Below are positions 7,481 through 16,107 of a stretch of DNA of 64,000 bases, one piece after another. The notes under the pieces are model-generated. The model was not told the DNA's origin. It saw only the letters and a list, made by a program, of their open reading frames with translations, and did not search any database. Source of the DNA: Clostridiales bacterium (GTDB lineage: Bacteria; Bacillota; Clostridia; Lachnospirales; CAG-274); the NCBI GenBank assembly GCA_018371275.1, contig JAHALF010000004.1, forward strand, positions 98,674-162,673, in the 5' to 3' direction. The translations under genes and the position numbers were made by a program. How positions within the stretch are numbered: the first letter of the stretch is position 1; each line of letters opens with the position of its first letter.

Positions 7481-10054
7481 ATGAGCTTTTATAACAAGAG
7501 TATTGATGAAGTTTTTTTAGATTTAAAATCTAAAAGAGAAGGACTAACAAATGATGAATTACCTAAAAGATATGAAAAATATGGGTATAACATACTACAG
7601 GAAGAAAAGAGAAAAAGTCCTTTAAAAGTTTTTTTATCTCAATTTGAGGATTTACTCATTATTATTTTAATAGTTGCAGGTATTATATCTATGATTACTA
7701 GTAATATTGAAAGTAGTATAGTAATATTTTGTGTAATAATATTAAATGCTATAATAGGGACTATTCAATATTTCAAGGCAGAGCAATCTTTAAAAAGTTT
7801 AAAAAGTATGTATGCACCAGTAGCTAAAGTTATAAGAAATGGAAAAAGGGAAGAAGTATTAGCTAAAGATTTAGTTGTAGGGGATATAATAGTTATAGAA
7901 GCTGGAGATGTTGTTCCAGCAGATGCAAGAATTATAGAAAGCTTTTCACTACAAGTAAATGAAAGTGCTTTAACTGGTGAGTCTGAAGCAGTAGATAAAT
8001 TTACAGATAAAATAGAAGGAGAAAATATTGCTTTAGGAGATAGGAAAAATATGGTTTTCTCATCTTCTTTAGTAACTTATGGTAGGGGTATAGCTCTAGT
8101 TACTGATACAGGTATGAAAACAGAAATAGGAAAAATAGCAACATTAATGAACCTTACTAAAAACAAAAAAACACCTTTACAAGTTAGCTTAGATAACTTT
8201 AGTAAAAAATTATCTATAATAATAATAGGCATATGTTTAGTTGTATTTGGTCTTAGTTTATATAGAAATACACCTATGTTAGATTCTTTAATGTTTGCTG
8301 TATCTTTAGCTGTTGCAGCTATCCCTGAGGCATTATCTTCTATTGTAACTATTGCTTTAGCTATTGGTACAACAAAAATGGCTAAACAAAATGCTATTAT
8401 AAAAACGTTAAGTGCTGTTGAAGGTCTTGGCTGCGTATCTGTAATATGTTCTGACAAAACAGGTACTTTAACGCAAAATAAAATGACAGTTCAAGATGAA
8501 TATTTTATAGGTGAGGCTAGTAGGGGGCGTCTTTTGCAAATAAGTGTACTATGTAATGACTCATATATATTAAATAATAAGGCTATGGGTGATCCTACGG
8601 AAACAAGTCTTGTAGAAAGCTATATAAAAAATGGATTAGACTATGATAAAATAATAAATGATAATAAAAGATTATCTGAAATACCTTTTGATTCTGATAG
8701 AAAGCTTATGTCTACTGTTTATAAATTAGATAATGAATATGTTATGTTTACTAAAGGAGCAATAGATGTAATATTAGATAGGGTAGATAATATTATAAAA
8801 GATGGCAAAGTATTTCCTATAACAAATGATGATATAGAAAATATTAAAAATATTAATCAAAAAATGAGTGAAAATGGTTTAAGAGTTTTAGCTTTTGCCC
8901 AAAAACAGCTTAATGATATAGAAATAGATTTAAAAGATGAAAATAATTTAACATTTGTAGGTCTTATATCTATGATAGACCCTCCAAGAGAAGAATCTAT
9001 GCAAGCTGTAAAAGATTGTCATATGGCTGGTATATTACCAGTTATGATAACAGGAGATCATAAAGTTACTGCAACTGCTATTGCAAAACAAATAGGTATA
9101 TTTAAAGATGGTGATATATCATTAACAGGTACAGAAATTGATAATATGTCTGATGAAGAACTTAATAAAATACTAAATAAGGTATCTGTTTATGCAAGAG
9201 TTTCCCCAGAACATAAAATAAGAATAGTCAATCTTTGGCAAGAAAAGGGGAATATTGTTGCTATGACTGGTGATGGTGTAAATGATGCTCCAGCATTAAA
9301 AAGCGCTAATATTGGGATAGCTATGGGTATAACAGGTACAGATGTATCTAAAGATGCAGCATCTGTTATATTAACTGATGATAACTTTGCAACAATAATA
9401 AAAGCTGTTGCAAATGGTAGAAATATATATGCAAATATTAAAAATTCTATAAAGTTTTTATTATCAGGTAATACATCTGGTATATTGTCTGTTTTATATA
9501 CATCTATTATGGCGTTGCCAATGCCTTTTAGTGCTGTACATTTGTTATTTATAAATCTTTTAACAGATAGCTTACCAGCAATAGCTATAAGTATGGATAA
9601 TCCTACAAAAGATATAATAAAAGAAAAACCAAGAAAATCTGATGAAAGTATATTAACAAAAGATTTTTTCAAGGAAATAGTTATTCACGGTATAAATATA
9701 GCAATATTTACTATTATAGCATTTTACATAGGATTAAAAACAAATAACGAAACAGCTAGTACAATGGCTTTCTCAACGTTATGTTTAGCTAGATTATGGC
9801 ATAGCTTTAATTCTAGAAGTAAAAAATCTATTATAAAACAGGGTTTATTTAGTAATAAATATATAATATATGCAATACTTATTGGATTTATATTATTAGT
9901 ATACGTATTATTATTGCCTCCATTACAAAATTTATTTGATGTAGAACCTTTAAGTACAACCAATTTATTATTTATTTTAGTTTTATCTATAATACCAACA
10001 ATAATTATACAAGTAACTAGAATAATAAAAGAGTTATTTAATAAAAATAAATAA
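7481..10054 (+). CDS. P-type (P2A) Ca2+/Mn2+-transporting ATPase
   Basis: Cation pump of 857 aa, the usual length for bacterial SERCA/PMR1-like ATPases. It shows the N-terminal cation ATPase domain, the actuator motif TGES (about residue 165), PEAL in M4, the phosphorylation motif CSDKTGTLTQNK (about 325), the hinge motif TGDGVNDAPALK and six C-terminal TM helices including NLLTDSLPAIA in M6. The M5 stretch SGNTSGILSVL keeps the Asn but has Gly where SERCA has the site-I Glu, suggesting a single-site (site II) pump as in PMR1 and other Ca2+/Mn2+ pumps. The upstream Mn2+-type riboswitch supports Mn2+ efflux as at least one role. RBS AAAGGAAG; a terminator follows at 10066. Confidence 0.9.
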   Translation: MSFYNKSIDEVFLDLKSKREGLTNDELPKRYEKYGYNILQEEKRKSPLKVFLSQFEDLLIIILIVAGIISMITSNIESSIVIFCVIILNAIIGTIQYFKAEQSLKSLKSMYAPVAKVIRNGKREEVLAKDLVVGDIIVIEAGDVVPADARIIESFSLQVNESALTGESEAVDKFTDKIEGENIALGDRKNMVFSSSLVTYGRGIALVTDTGMKTEIGKIATLMNLTKNKKTPLQVSLDNFSKKLSIIIIGICLVVFGLSLYRNTPMLDSLMFAVSLAVAAIPEALSSIVTIALAIGTTKMAKQNAIIKTLSAVEGLGCVSVICSDKTGTLTQNKMTVQDEYFIGEASRGRLLQISVLCNDSYILNNKAMGDPTETSLVESYIKNGLDYDKIINDNKRLSEIPFDSDRKLMSTVYKLDNEYVMFTKGAIDVILDRVDNIIKDGKVFPITNDDIENIKNINQKMSENGLRVLAFAQKQLNDIEIDLKDENNLTFVGLISMIDPPREESMQAVKDCHMAGILPVMITGDHKVTATAIAKQIGIFKDGDISLTGTEIDNMSDEELNKILNKVSVYARVSPEHKIRIVNLWQEKGNIVAMTGDGVNDAPALKSANIGIAMGITGTDVSKDAASVILTDDNFATIIKAVANGRNIYANIKNSIKFLLSGNTSGILSVLYTSIMALPMPFSAVHLLFINLLTDSLPAIAISMDNPTKDIIKEKPRKSDESILTKDFFKEIVIHGINIAIFTIIAFYIGLKTNNETASTMAFSTLCLARLWHSFNSRSKKSIIKQGLFSNKYIIYAILIGFILLVYVLLLPPLQNLFDVEPLSTTNLLFILVLSIIPTIIIQVTRIIKELFNKNK

Positions 10055-10065
10055 AATTTAACAAT

Positions 10066-10113
10066 AAAGTATCTAGTATATAATATAATTATATACTAGA
10101 TACTTTAATTTTT
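10066..10113 (+). terminator. Intrinsic terminator after the P-type ATPase gene
   Basis: Long AT-rich inverted repeat in which AAAGTATCTAGTATATA pairs with its complement ending at 10106, followed by AATTTTTATTTT. It closes the plus-strand transcript and may also act for the converging minus-strand genes. Confidence 0.8.
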
Positions 10114-10132
10114 ATTTTATAATATATTTCAT

Positions 10133-10188
10133 TATACGTATATAACTATTCGCTAAAGTTTCATTTAGCGAATAGTTATATACGTATA
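10133..10188. repeat. Perfect 25-bp inverted repeat with 6-nt loop
   Basis: Bases 10133-10157 are the exact reverse complement of 10164-10188, with loop GTTTCA between. There is no T-run on either side. It is followed by a second, imperfect 11-bp inverted repeat (about 10185-10215, one mismatch). It sits between converging genes. It may be a bidirectional transcription barrier, a recombination or binding site, or a small palindromic repeat element. Confidence 0.9.
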
Positions 10189-10246
10189 CCCTATAATTAA
10201 AACTAACTTATAAGGTATATCCTACTTTATCCTCTATTTTAAAAAT

Positions 10247-10948
10247 CTACAATGTTTTACATATTATTTTATAAAATATAAGCTGTAATAAAATAAATAA
10301 TATAAATGTTATTAAAATAAAAATTATAAATCCAATATCAATAGAAACTATAATATTAAATATTAAAAAACTTATAAATAAGCTAATAATATTACCTAAA
10401 ATTATAAAAATAATAAATTCTGTTTTGTTAGAATGTTTATATATAGCTGATATAATATATGTTAAAAAAAATAATATTAACCCCATTACAAATATCAATG
10501 TTACATATTGAAGTGTATTAGATTTGCCATAAGTAAACCCTGCTAAAATATAGTATGGCAAAAAATATATCATAATTAGTTTCATATCAGGTGCTAATAT
10601 TAGTACATATCCAATTATTTGCAATATGGTAACTAGTGTCGTTAAATATACACTTGTTAATAAAGCACCAAAAGGTTTAAAATAATAATCATATTCCTTA
10701 TAATTTGAAAAAAACTTGAAAAATAAAAAACTTATAAATAAACTAATAACATTTCCTATAATTATATATATTAAAGATAAAGACTGATTTTTATTTTTAT
10801 ATACTTTTATTACAAAAAATGGAATTATAGAAGATAAATAACCTATTAATATTGTTATTAGGCTTTTACCAAAATAGTCTAATATTAGTCCTATATAAGG
10901 GTATGGAACTAAATATAACATTAACCGCCATTTATTACTATTTTTCAT
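10247..10948 (-). CDS. Polytopic membrane protein with internal duplication, unknown function
   Basis: I do not recognise this 233-aa protein. It is almost entirely hydrophobic, with about seven predicted TM segments. The segments GNVISLFISFLFF (about residue 64) and GNIISLFISFLIF (about residue 184) are near copies preceded by similar helices, so the protein looks like a duplicated half of roughly 110 residues. It lies 21 bp downstream of the sensor kinase gene on the same strand and is probably cotranscribed with it. A role as a small-molecule permease or an accessory membrane partner of the kinase is conceivable but unsupported. Confidence 0.7.
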   Translation of the reverse strand: MKNSNKWRLMLYLVPYPYIGLILDYFGKSLITILIGYLSSIIPFFVIKVYKNKNQSLSLIYIIIGNVISLFISFLFFKFFSNYKEYDYYFKPFGALLTSVYLTTLVTILQIIGYVLILAPDMKLIMIYFLPYYILAGFTYGKSNTLQYVTLIFVMGLILFFLTYIISAIYKHSNKTEFIIFIILGNIISLFISFLIFNIIVSIDIGFIIFILITFILFILLQLIFYKIICKTL

Positions 10949-10969
10949 AAAATATCTCCTTTTTTATAA

Positions 10970-12388
10970 TTAATCTGATTTTGTTAAGCTAAATACAAAC
11001 TCACTTCCTTTATTAAGTTCACTTTTAAGTTCTATCGTTTCTCCTTGTGATAATATAAATTCTTTTACTATAGAAAGTCCAAGTCCACTTCCCTTTTTAT
11101 CTTTTCCTCTAGAATAGTCTGCTTTATAAAATCTATCAAATATCCTTTTTTGGTCTTCTAAAGATATACCAGGTCCTTCATCTTTTATAGAAACAAAAAC
11201 TTTATTACTTTTAACATTAGTTGAAATATATATACATTTTTCATTTTCTGTAAATTTTATAGCATTATCAATAAGATTATATACTACCCTTTGTATTTTT
11301 TCTAAATCTGCAAAAACAAAAGTTTCTTTTTCTGCAAAAGATATTTTTATATCTAACCCTTTGTTAATTGCCCTAGCCTCAAAGCTAATAATTATTCTTC
11401 TTATAAGCTCATTTATATCAAAGCTAACATTTTTATTTTGATTATCCATATCTTCTAGTTTATTGATATCTAAAATATTATTTGCAAGAACTGTTAATCT
11501 TTCTGTTTCTTCTAATACTATATTTATATATTTTTCTTTTTTCTCTTCTGGTATAGTTCCATCTATAATAGCTTCTAAAAATCCTTTCATAGATGTTAAT
11601 GGAGAACGTATATCGTGAGATATATTAGATATAAATTCCCTTCTTCTTTTTTCTTGTTCATCTAAACTTTCTGCCATATTATTTAAAACATTTGCAAGCT
11701 GTCCTATATCATCTTTACTATTTATATAAACACGCTTTTTAAAGTCACCACTAGCCATAACTTTAGCAGCATTACTAATTTCTATAAGAGGTAAAGTAAT
11801 TTTTTTAGAGAATAAATAAACTAAAATAAATGCACCTATTATAGCAAATATAGTAAAAAGCATTATTATCTGGTATGCCTTTTCAACAGTTAAAAATAAA
11901 TCTGTTACAGGTGTGTTTATAAATATAGTACCTATGTACTGTTCGTTTATATTCATAGGTCTTCCTATACTAAGCATAGGTTCATTAAATATTCCCCCCA
12001 TATTGCCTTGTATTTCATAATAACTCTCATTTTTATTTTCTTCTAAAATTTTTTTAAAATCTACTTTTTTATTATACCATTTAGAGTCTATATCTGTAGA
12101 AATTATTTTAATATTATCTTCATCATCTATAAATATAAAACTAGCATTAAGATATTCTTCTAATATTTCAATTTCGTTTTGTAAGGCTAATAGACCATAT
12201 CGACCATCTAAAAAATATGCTTGTTTAAATGTTTTTGATATTTTTTTACTTTGTTCTACAAGTAAATCTTTCTTTTGTTCTACAAAAAATGAACTAAAAG
12301 CTTTTGTAAGACCAGCTCCTAACAATGCAAAGCTTATAATAAGGACAAAAGATTGCATAATAAACTGTTTTTTAAATAATGTATTCAT
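10970..12388 (-). CDS. Sensor histidine kinase (PhoR/ResE type), orphan
   Basis: Membrane histidine kinase of 472 aa: TM1 (about residues 10-30), an extracellular sensor loop of about 135 aa, TM2 (about 168-190), HAMP (190-245), HisKA with the phospho-acceptor motif SHDIRSPL, and HATPase_c with N box NLIDNAIKF, G1 DEGPGIS and G2 GSGLGLSIV. I prefer the ATG at 12388, because the AAAGGGTG Shine-Dalgarno ends six bases upstream; the GTG at 12397 would lie inside it. No response regulator gene is adjacent, so its partner is elsewhere. The gene diverges from yqfC. Confidence 0.92.
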   Translation of the reverse strand: MNTLFKKQFIMQSFVLIISFALLGAGLTKAFSSFFVEQKKDLLVEQSKKISKTFKQAYFLDGRYGLLALQNEIEILEEYLNASFIFIDDEDNIKIISTDIDSKWYNKKVDFKKILEENKNESYYEIQGNMGGIFNEPMLSIGRPMNINEQYIGTIFINTPVTDLFLTVEKAYQIIMLFTIFAIIGAFILVYLFSKKITLPLIEISNAAKVMASGDFKKRVYINSKDDIGQLANVLNNMAESLDEQEKRRREFISNISHDIRSPLTSMKGFLEAIIDGTIPEEKKEKYINIVLEETERLTVLANNILDINKLEDMDNQNKNVSFDINELIRRIIISFEARAINKGLDIKISFAEKETFVFADLEKIQRVVYNLIDNAIKFTENEKCIYISTNVKSNKVFVSIKDEGPGISLEDQKRIFDRFYKADYSRGKDKKGSGLGLSIVKEFILSQGETIELKSELNKGSEFVFSLTKSD

Positions 12389-12517
12389 TAGTATCACCCT
12401 TTTATATTATATAAAGTTACATACATTATACTATAAAAATTTTTCGTTGAAAATATATTTATATTCTAATTAACATAAATTTAACATATAATCTATTGCT
12501 AAAGGGGGTAGATTTAT

Positions 12518-12811
12518 ATGAAAAAAAATAAAACAAAAAATATTTTAATTAAATCTATAAAAAAGGGTTTAACAGAAGGTATAGAGCTACCTAATGAAAT
12601 AGTTTTAAATATTCCTCTTATAACTATTATAGGTAAAAATAAAATTGTTATAGAAAATTTTAAAAATATAGTTCAATACTCAAATGAAAATATTAAAGTA
12701 AATACCTCTTGTGGTATTTTTGAAATAGTAGGTAAAAGTCTCTTTTTAAAAGAGCTTAATAAAAATAAAATTTTAATAAAAGGTATTTTAAAACAATTTG
12801 AGTTTATGTAG
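12518..12811 (+). CDS. yqfC: Sporulation protein YqfC
   Basis: A 97-aa protein of the YqfC family. The order ELPNEIVLNIPLITIIGK, then VIENFKNIVQYS and a C-terminal LFLKELNKNKILIKG, matches the family. It belongs to the sigma-E regulon in Bacillus and is always next to yqfD. The upstream region has an ATATAT...CATAAAT arrangement (about 12453-12480, 15-bp spacing) that could be a weak sigma-E promoter. RBS AAAGGGGG. Confidence 0.92.
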   Translation: MKKNKTKNILIKSIKKGLTEGIELPNEIVLNIPLITIIGKNKIVIENFKNIVQYSNENIKVNTSCGIFEIVGKSLFLKELNKNKILIKGILKQFEFM

Positions 12812-12823
12812 GTTGGTGAAATA

Positions 12824-14080
12824 ATGTTTAAATTTTTATGGAATTACTTTAGAGGATATGTTATTATAAAAATCAAAGGATTTTCTATTGAAAGATTTTT
12901 AAATTTATGTTTAAATAAAGACATAAATTTATCTAAATTAGAAGAAGTTAATGATGGCGTTATATGTAGAATAAGTATAAAAGATGTAAAGCTGTTAAAG
13001 GAAATATCTAAAAAAACGGGTTGTAAATATAAGATTATTTATAAGTATGGTATGCCCTTTTTTATATTTAAAAATAGAAAAAGAAAAATGTTTTTAATAG
13101 GCTCTATAACATTTATAGCTTTATTATATTATTTTTCATCTTTTATATGGACTATACAAGTTACTGGTAATAACCAAATAGATAATAATGATATTTTACA
13201 TTTTTGTGAAGAAAAAGGTCTTTTTTTAGGTGCATATAAAAGAAAAATTGATATAAAATCAATACAATCAGATTTAAAAAATAATTTTGATACAGTGTCT
13301 TGGGTTAATATAAAAATAGATGGAACAAAAGCAACTATAAGCCTTTCTGAAAATATACAAAATCAAAAAACTGTTGAAAATACTAGTGCTTGTGATATAA
13401 TAGCTAAAGAAAAAGGTGTTATAACAGAAATTGTTACAAGAACAGGTACACCCCTTGTAAAGTCAAAAGATGTTGTAAATAAAGGGGATGTTCTTGTATC
13501 AGGAGAATTACTTTTAAAAGAAGGTGAAGAGATAAAAGGTACTTATAACACATATGCTGATGCCGATATAAAAGCTAAAACAGAAAAAGAAATAAAAGTT
13601 TCTGTACCTTTTGAATACTATATTAAGGAATATACAGAAAATAAAAAAAGTACATATACTTTATTAGCTTTTAATAAAAGTTTTGATTTTAATTTATTAA
13701 AAACTAAAATTTCCTATGAAAATTATGATACAATTATATCAAGAAAACAATTAAAATTATCGGAAAATTTCTATTTACCTTTTATTATAAAAAAAACATC
13801 CTATAAGGAGTATATACCTGTAAAAAAGACATATTCTATAAATGAAGCAAAATTATATGCTAATAAACTTATAACAGAAAAAATTATAGAAGAAATAGAT
13901 TTTTCTTCTGATATATTAGATAAACAAATTATTTATGAAGAAATAGAAAATCAATTGGTAGCTACTGCAAAAATAACATTAATAGAAGATATAGGAGAAA
14001 AAGTCCCTATACCTATTAGCTATTCAGATGAAGGGAGTAATATAGAAGATGGAACAAATAAAACTACAAATACCCAATGA
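12824..14080 (+). CDS. yqfD: Sporulation protein YqfD
   Basis: Sporulation membrane protein of 418 aa. An N-terminal soluble domain (about 1-85) is followed by a TM helix (about 88-108, after the NRKRKMFLIG motif). A large extracytoplasmic domain then begins with a POTRA-like segment (VTGNNQIDNNDIL) and carries the family's GVITEIVTRTGTPLVKSKDVV patch, of barrel-sandwich character (GDVLVSGEL). Homologues are made in the mother cell, but the molecular role is not established. The 3' end overlaps phoH by 32 bp in another frame. Confidence 0.93.
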   Translation: MFKFLWNYFRGYVIIKIKGFSIERFLNLCLNKDINLSKLEEVNDGVICRISIKDVKLLKEISKKTGCKYKIIYKYGMPFFIFKNRKRKMFLIGSITFIALLYYFSSFIWTIQVTGNNQIDNNDILHFCEEKGLFLGAYKRKIDIKSIQSDLKNNFDTVSWVNIKIDGTKATISLSENIQNQKTVENTSACDIIAKEKGVITEIVTRTGTPLVKSKDVVNKGDVLVSGELLLKEGEEIKGTYNTYADADIKAKTEKEIKVSVPFEYYIKEYTENKKSTYTLLAFNKSFDFNLLKTKISYENYDTIISRKQLKLSENFYLPFIIKKTSYKEYIPVKKTYSINEAKLYANKLITEKIIEEIDFSSDILDKQIIYEEIENQLVATAKITLIEDIGEKVPIPISYSDEGSNIEDGTNKTTNTQ

Positions 14081-15047
14081 ACAAATTTTAAATATTTTTG
14101 GACAATATGATATAAATATAAAAAAAATTGAACGTAGTTTTGCTGTAAATATTGTAAACAGAGGTGAAGATATAATAGTATCTGGTAGCAAATATTCTTT
14201 AAATAAGGCAGAGAAAATATTAAAATCTCTTATATCAATGGCAAATCGTGGTGAAGAAATAACAGAACAGTCTATAAACTATCTTATAGCGCAAGTAGAA
14301 GATGAAAATTTTGACCAAATAGAAAAAATAAATGATGACTTTATTTGTGTTAATATTGCTGGACGTCCTGTAAAGCCTAAAACTATTGGTCAAAAAACTT
14401 ATATAGATACTATTAGAAAAAATACTATTGTTTTTGGAATAGGTCCTGCTGGTACTGGTAAAACATATTTAGCTATGGCAATGGCAATTACTGCCTTTAA
14501 AAATAACGAAGTAAATCGTATTATTTTAACTAGACCAGCAATAGAGGCTGGAGAACATCTTGGATTTTTACCTGGAGATTTACAACAAAAAGTTGACCCT
14601 TATTTAAGACCTTTATATGATGCTTTATATGATATAATGGGAGTTGAAAATTTTCAAAAAAATATGGAAAAAGGTTGTATTGAAGTTGCCCCACTTGCAT
14701 ATATGCGTGGTAGAACTTTAGATAATGCCTTTATTATATTAGATGAAGCTCAAAATACAACACCAGAGCAAATGAAAATGTTCTTAACTCGTATAGGTTT
14801 TGGCTCTAAAGCCATTATTACAGGTGATTTAACACAAATAGATTTACCAATTGGTAAAAATTCTGGACTTATTGATGCAATAAAAATATTAGATAATATA
14901 GAAGATATAGGAATATGCAAATTTAATAATAAAGATGTTGTACGTCACCCACTTGTACAGAAAATAATTGGTGCTTATGAAAAATTAGAAAAAGAGAAAG
15001 AAAAAATAAAAGAAAAACAGGCAAAAAATAAAAAAATAAGTAAATGA
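14049..15047 (+). CDS. phoH: PhoH-family ATPase (PhoH/YbeZ)
   Basis: PhoH-like NTPase of 332 aa, linked with YbeY in ribosome quality control and RNA metabolism in other bacteria. An N-terminal KH-like segment (about 1-100) precedes the PhoH ATPase domain, which has Walker A GPAGTGKTYLA (about 135-145), LTRPAIEAGEHLGFLPGD, and Walker B FIILDEAQN (about 230) followed by TRIGFGSKAIITGD. The ATG at 14049 lies inside yqfD. This start gives the family-typical N-terminus and is backed by translational coupling. The Lys/Glu-rich tail is normal for the family. Confidence 0.94.
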   Translation: MEQIKLQIPNEQILNIFGQYDINIKKIERSFAVNIVNRGEDIIVSGSKYSLNKAEKILKSLISMANRGEEITEQSINYLIAQVEDENFDQIEKINDDFICVNIAGRPVKPKTIGQKTYIDTIRKNTIVFGIGPAGTGKTYLAMAMAITAFKNNEVNRIILTRPAIEAGEHLGFLPGDLQQKVDPYLRPLYDALYDIMGVENFQKNMEKGCIEVAPLAYMRGRTLDNAFIILDEAQNTTPEQMKMFLTRIGFGSKAIITGDLTQIDLPIGKNSGLIDAIKILDNIEDIGICKFNNKDVVRHPLVQKIIGAYEKLEKEKEKIKEKQAKNKKISK

Positions 15048-15069
15048 TTATTATATAATCATTTACTTA
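15037..15069 (+). other. 15-bp perfect hairpin over the phoH stop codon
   Basis: Bases 15037-15051 pair perfectly with 15055-15069, with a TAT loop. The stem includes the phoH TGA. It is followed by A-rich rather than T-rich sequence, so it is more likely an RNA-processing or attenuation hairpin than a strong terminator ahead of ybeY. Confidence 0.6.
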
Positions 15070-15105
15070 AAAAATATTTTATACTTAGTATAAAAAGGAG
15101 TTTTT

Positions 15106-15567
15106 ATGAAAATTTTATTTGATAACAATACAGATCATATTATAGATGAAAATATATTTAGTTTAATAAATAAATGTATAGATGAAAGTCTTAATATAGA
15201 AAATTTCACAAAAAATGTGGAAATAAGCCTTTCTATTGTAAATAATGAAGAAATAAAAGAAATTAATAATTTATATAGAGGTATAGATAAAGAAACAGAC
15301 GTTTTATCATTTCCATTATTAGATAATTTTGATAATATTAATGATAATGTATTGCACCCTATACTATTAGGGGATATAATAATAAGTATTGATAAGGCTA
15401 TATCACAATCAAATGATTATGGGCACTCTTTAGAGCGTGAATTGTGTTTTTTAGTAGTACATAGTATGTTACACCTTTTAGGTTATGACCATATGACTGA
15501 GGGTGAAGAAAAGATTATGTTTGAAAAACAAGAAATTATTCTAAATAGTTTAAACATAAGGAGATAA
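15106..15567 (+). CDS. ybeY: Endoribonuclease YbeY (rRNA maturation factor)
   Basis: Zn-dependent endoribonuclease of 153 aa acting in 16S rRNA maturation and ribosome quality control. The metal-binding motif H-x3-H-x5-H is visible as HSMLHLLGYDH (about residues 125-135), with the conserved ETDVLSFP at about 65 and LGDIIIS at about 87. RBS AAAAAGGAG. It follows phoH as in most Firmicutes, and its 3' end carries the RBS of the next gene. Confidence 0.96.
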   Translation: MKILFDNNTDHIIDENIFSLINKCIDESLNIENFTKNVEISLSIVNNEEIKEINNLYRGIDKETDVLSFPLLDNFDNINDNVLHPILLGDIIISIDKAISQSNDYGHSLERELCFLVVHSMLHLLGYDHMTEGEEKIMFEKQEIILNSLNIRR

Positions 15568-15570
15568 TTT

Positions 15571-16104
15571 ATGCTAATAGAAACAAATAGATTAAAATTA
15601 AAACCTATGTGTAATGATAACTTTAATGATTTAAAATCACTTTTACAAGATACTGAGGTTATGTATGCTTATGAACACCCCTTTTCTGATGAAGAATGCA
15701 AAACTTGGTTTAATAATCAGTTGGATAGATATAAACAAAAAGGATATGGGCTTTTAGGTGTATTTTTAAAAGAAGATAATACATTTATAGGACAAGCTGG
15801 TATAACTAAACAAAATGTAAATGATGAAATAGTAGATGAAATAGGATATTTACTAAAAAAAGAATATTGGAAAAAAGGATATGCCATAGAATGTGCTAAA
15901 GCTTTAAAAGAATATGGTTTTAATACTTTAAATTTGCAAAAAATGTATTCTATTATTAGAGATAACAATACATCATCTCAAAATGTAGCAAAAAGAAATA
16001 ATATGACAAAAACAATAACACTATTAAAACATTACTATAATATTGATATGCCACATTATGTATATTGTATATCAAAAGATGAATTTTTAAAAGAAAGGAA
16101 TTAA
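15571..16104 (+). CDS. GNAT-family N-acetyltransferase (RimJ/RimL-like)
   Basis: A 177-aa acetyltransferase of the RimJ/RimL-like GNAT subgroup (Acetyltransf_3 layout). It begins MLIETNRLKLKPM, followed by a beta strand with GYGLLGVFLKE, an acetyl-CoA-binding region around YLLKKEYWKKGYAIECAK, and NLQKMYSIIRDNNTSSQNVAKR near the end. The substrate is unknown: ribosomal protein N-termini or small molecules are both possible. It lies between ybeY and era, where dgkA/cdd usually sit in other Firmicutes, with 3-bp gaps on both sides, so it is part of the operon. Confidence 0.9.
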   Translation: MLIETNRLKLKPMCNDNFNDLKSLLQDTEVMYAYEHPFSDEECKTWFNNQLDRYKQKGYGLLGVFLKEDNTFIGQAGITKQNVNDEIVDEIGYLLKKEYWKKGYAIECAKALKEYGFNTLNLQKMYSIIRDNNTSSQNVAKRNNMTKTITLLKHYYNIDMPHYVYCISKDEFLKERN

Positions 16105-16107
16105 ACT

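Noticed and set aside
8077..9963. Minus-strand open frames inside the P-type ATPase gene (up to 160 codons)
   Set aside because: They are shadows of a strongly conserved gene on the plus strand and have no ribosome-binding sites or recognisable domains.
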